From contig DATFCQ010000169.1 of assembly GCA_035252905.1 (NCBI GenBank), positions 1 through 17,070 of the forward strand: DNA of 17,070 nt, given 5' to 3'. Positions 16,946 through 17,070 of the stretch are shown in pieces. The DNA is from AP-15 sp035252905. Its GTDB lineage: Bacteria; Pseudomonadota; Alphaproteobacteria; ATCC43930; CGMCC-115725. The notes beneath the pieces are model-generated. The model made no database searches and was not told the origin of the DNA. It was given only the letters and a program-made list of their open reading frames with translations. Every line of letters starts with the position of its first letter. The stretch's first letter is position 1. The position numbers were made by a program, and so were the translations under genes.

Positions 16946-16953
16946 GGGCAGGG

Positions 16954-17027
16954 TAGGCCCGGCAGGATTCGAACCTGCGACTCCACCGTTATGAGCGGCG
17001 TGTTCTAACCAGCTGAACTACGGGCCC
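16954..17027 (-). tRNA. tRNA with CAT anticodon (elongator Met or Ile2)
   Basis: The 74-nt cloverleaf is complete: acceptor stem GGGCCCG/CGGGCCT, D stem GTTC/GAAC, anticodon stem CGCCG/CGGTG with loop CTCATAA, variable loop GAGTC, T stem GCAGG/CCTGC with loop TTCGAAT, discriminator A. The anticodon CAT reads Met, or AUA if the C becomes lysidine. The lack of an initiator-like C1-A72 mismatch and GGG/CCC anticodon stem argues against tRNA-fMet. C4-G69 and C5-G68 match determinants known for TilS, favouring Ile2; the variable loop looks more like elongator Met. Position 1-72 is a G-U wobble. The 3' CCA is not fully encoded (CCC follows). The 3' end is 8 bp from the convergent YihY stop. Confidence 0.93.
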
Positions 17028-17070
17028 ACGATCAAACGGACAGAGCCCTCGCCCGCCCGCGGCCCCCGGG

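Overview
The window is GC-rich chromosomal DNA that reads like an alphaproteobacterium. The signs are an ArsR–methyltransferase (SahR-type) regulator next to metF, split Mla genes, and several short palindromic intergenic repeats typical of such genomes. I cannot place it below class. Gene density is normal and most genes are recognisable housekeeping or envelope functions. There is no phage, IS, CRISPR or defence island.

Layout. (1) 1-206, minus: the 5' end of a gene for a secreted Gly/Trp/His-rich repeat protein, cut by the window edge. (2) 330-5902, minus: a methionine/SAM-cycle cluster sahR-metF-metH. sahR and metF are joined by a TGATG overlap; metF and metH are separated by 147 bp holding a palindromic repeat. 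A 22-bp near-perfect palindrome lies between the -35 and -10 boxes of the sahR promoter, so the cluster is probably repressed by its own first product. (3) 6135-7594, plus: mlaA and mlaC, outer-membrane lipid-asymmetry proteins, also joined by TGATG. (4) 7785-9467, minus: the ABC-F protein EttA. It converges on mlaC across a second copy of the palindromic repeat. (5) 9594-10280, plus: an MgtC/SapB membrane protein divergent from ettA. (6) 10281-10587: a 307-bp gap with two repeat elements and a TTGACA promoter carrying an operator-like palindrome. (7) 10588-15616, plus: a TetR regulator, a periplasmic adaptor and an RND pump, without an outer-membrane channel gene. (8) 15617-15955: a 339-bp gap with the best promoter in the window and a multi-hairpin transcribed region. 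(9) 15956-16945, plus: a YihY/BrkB-family membrane protein. (10) 16954-17027, minus: a tRNA with a CAT anticodon.

How the parts work together. MetF makes 5-methyl-THF and MetH uses it to remethylate homocysteine, while the regulator probably senses S-adenosylhomocysteine. MlaA, MlaC and the RND pump all act at the envelope.

Most worth following up are the roughly 260-nt structured leader (or small RNA) before the YihY gene and the two near-identical cloverleaf-shaped repeats with conserved arms and variable loops. The SahR-like operator inside the promoter spacer is a sharp, testable regulatory prediction. No wholly new multi-gene system is visible.
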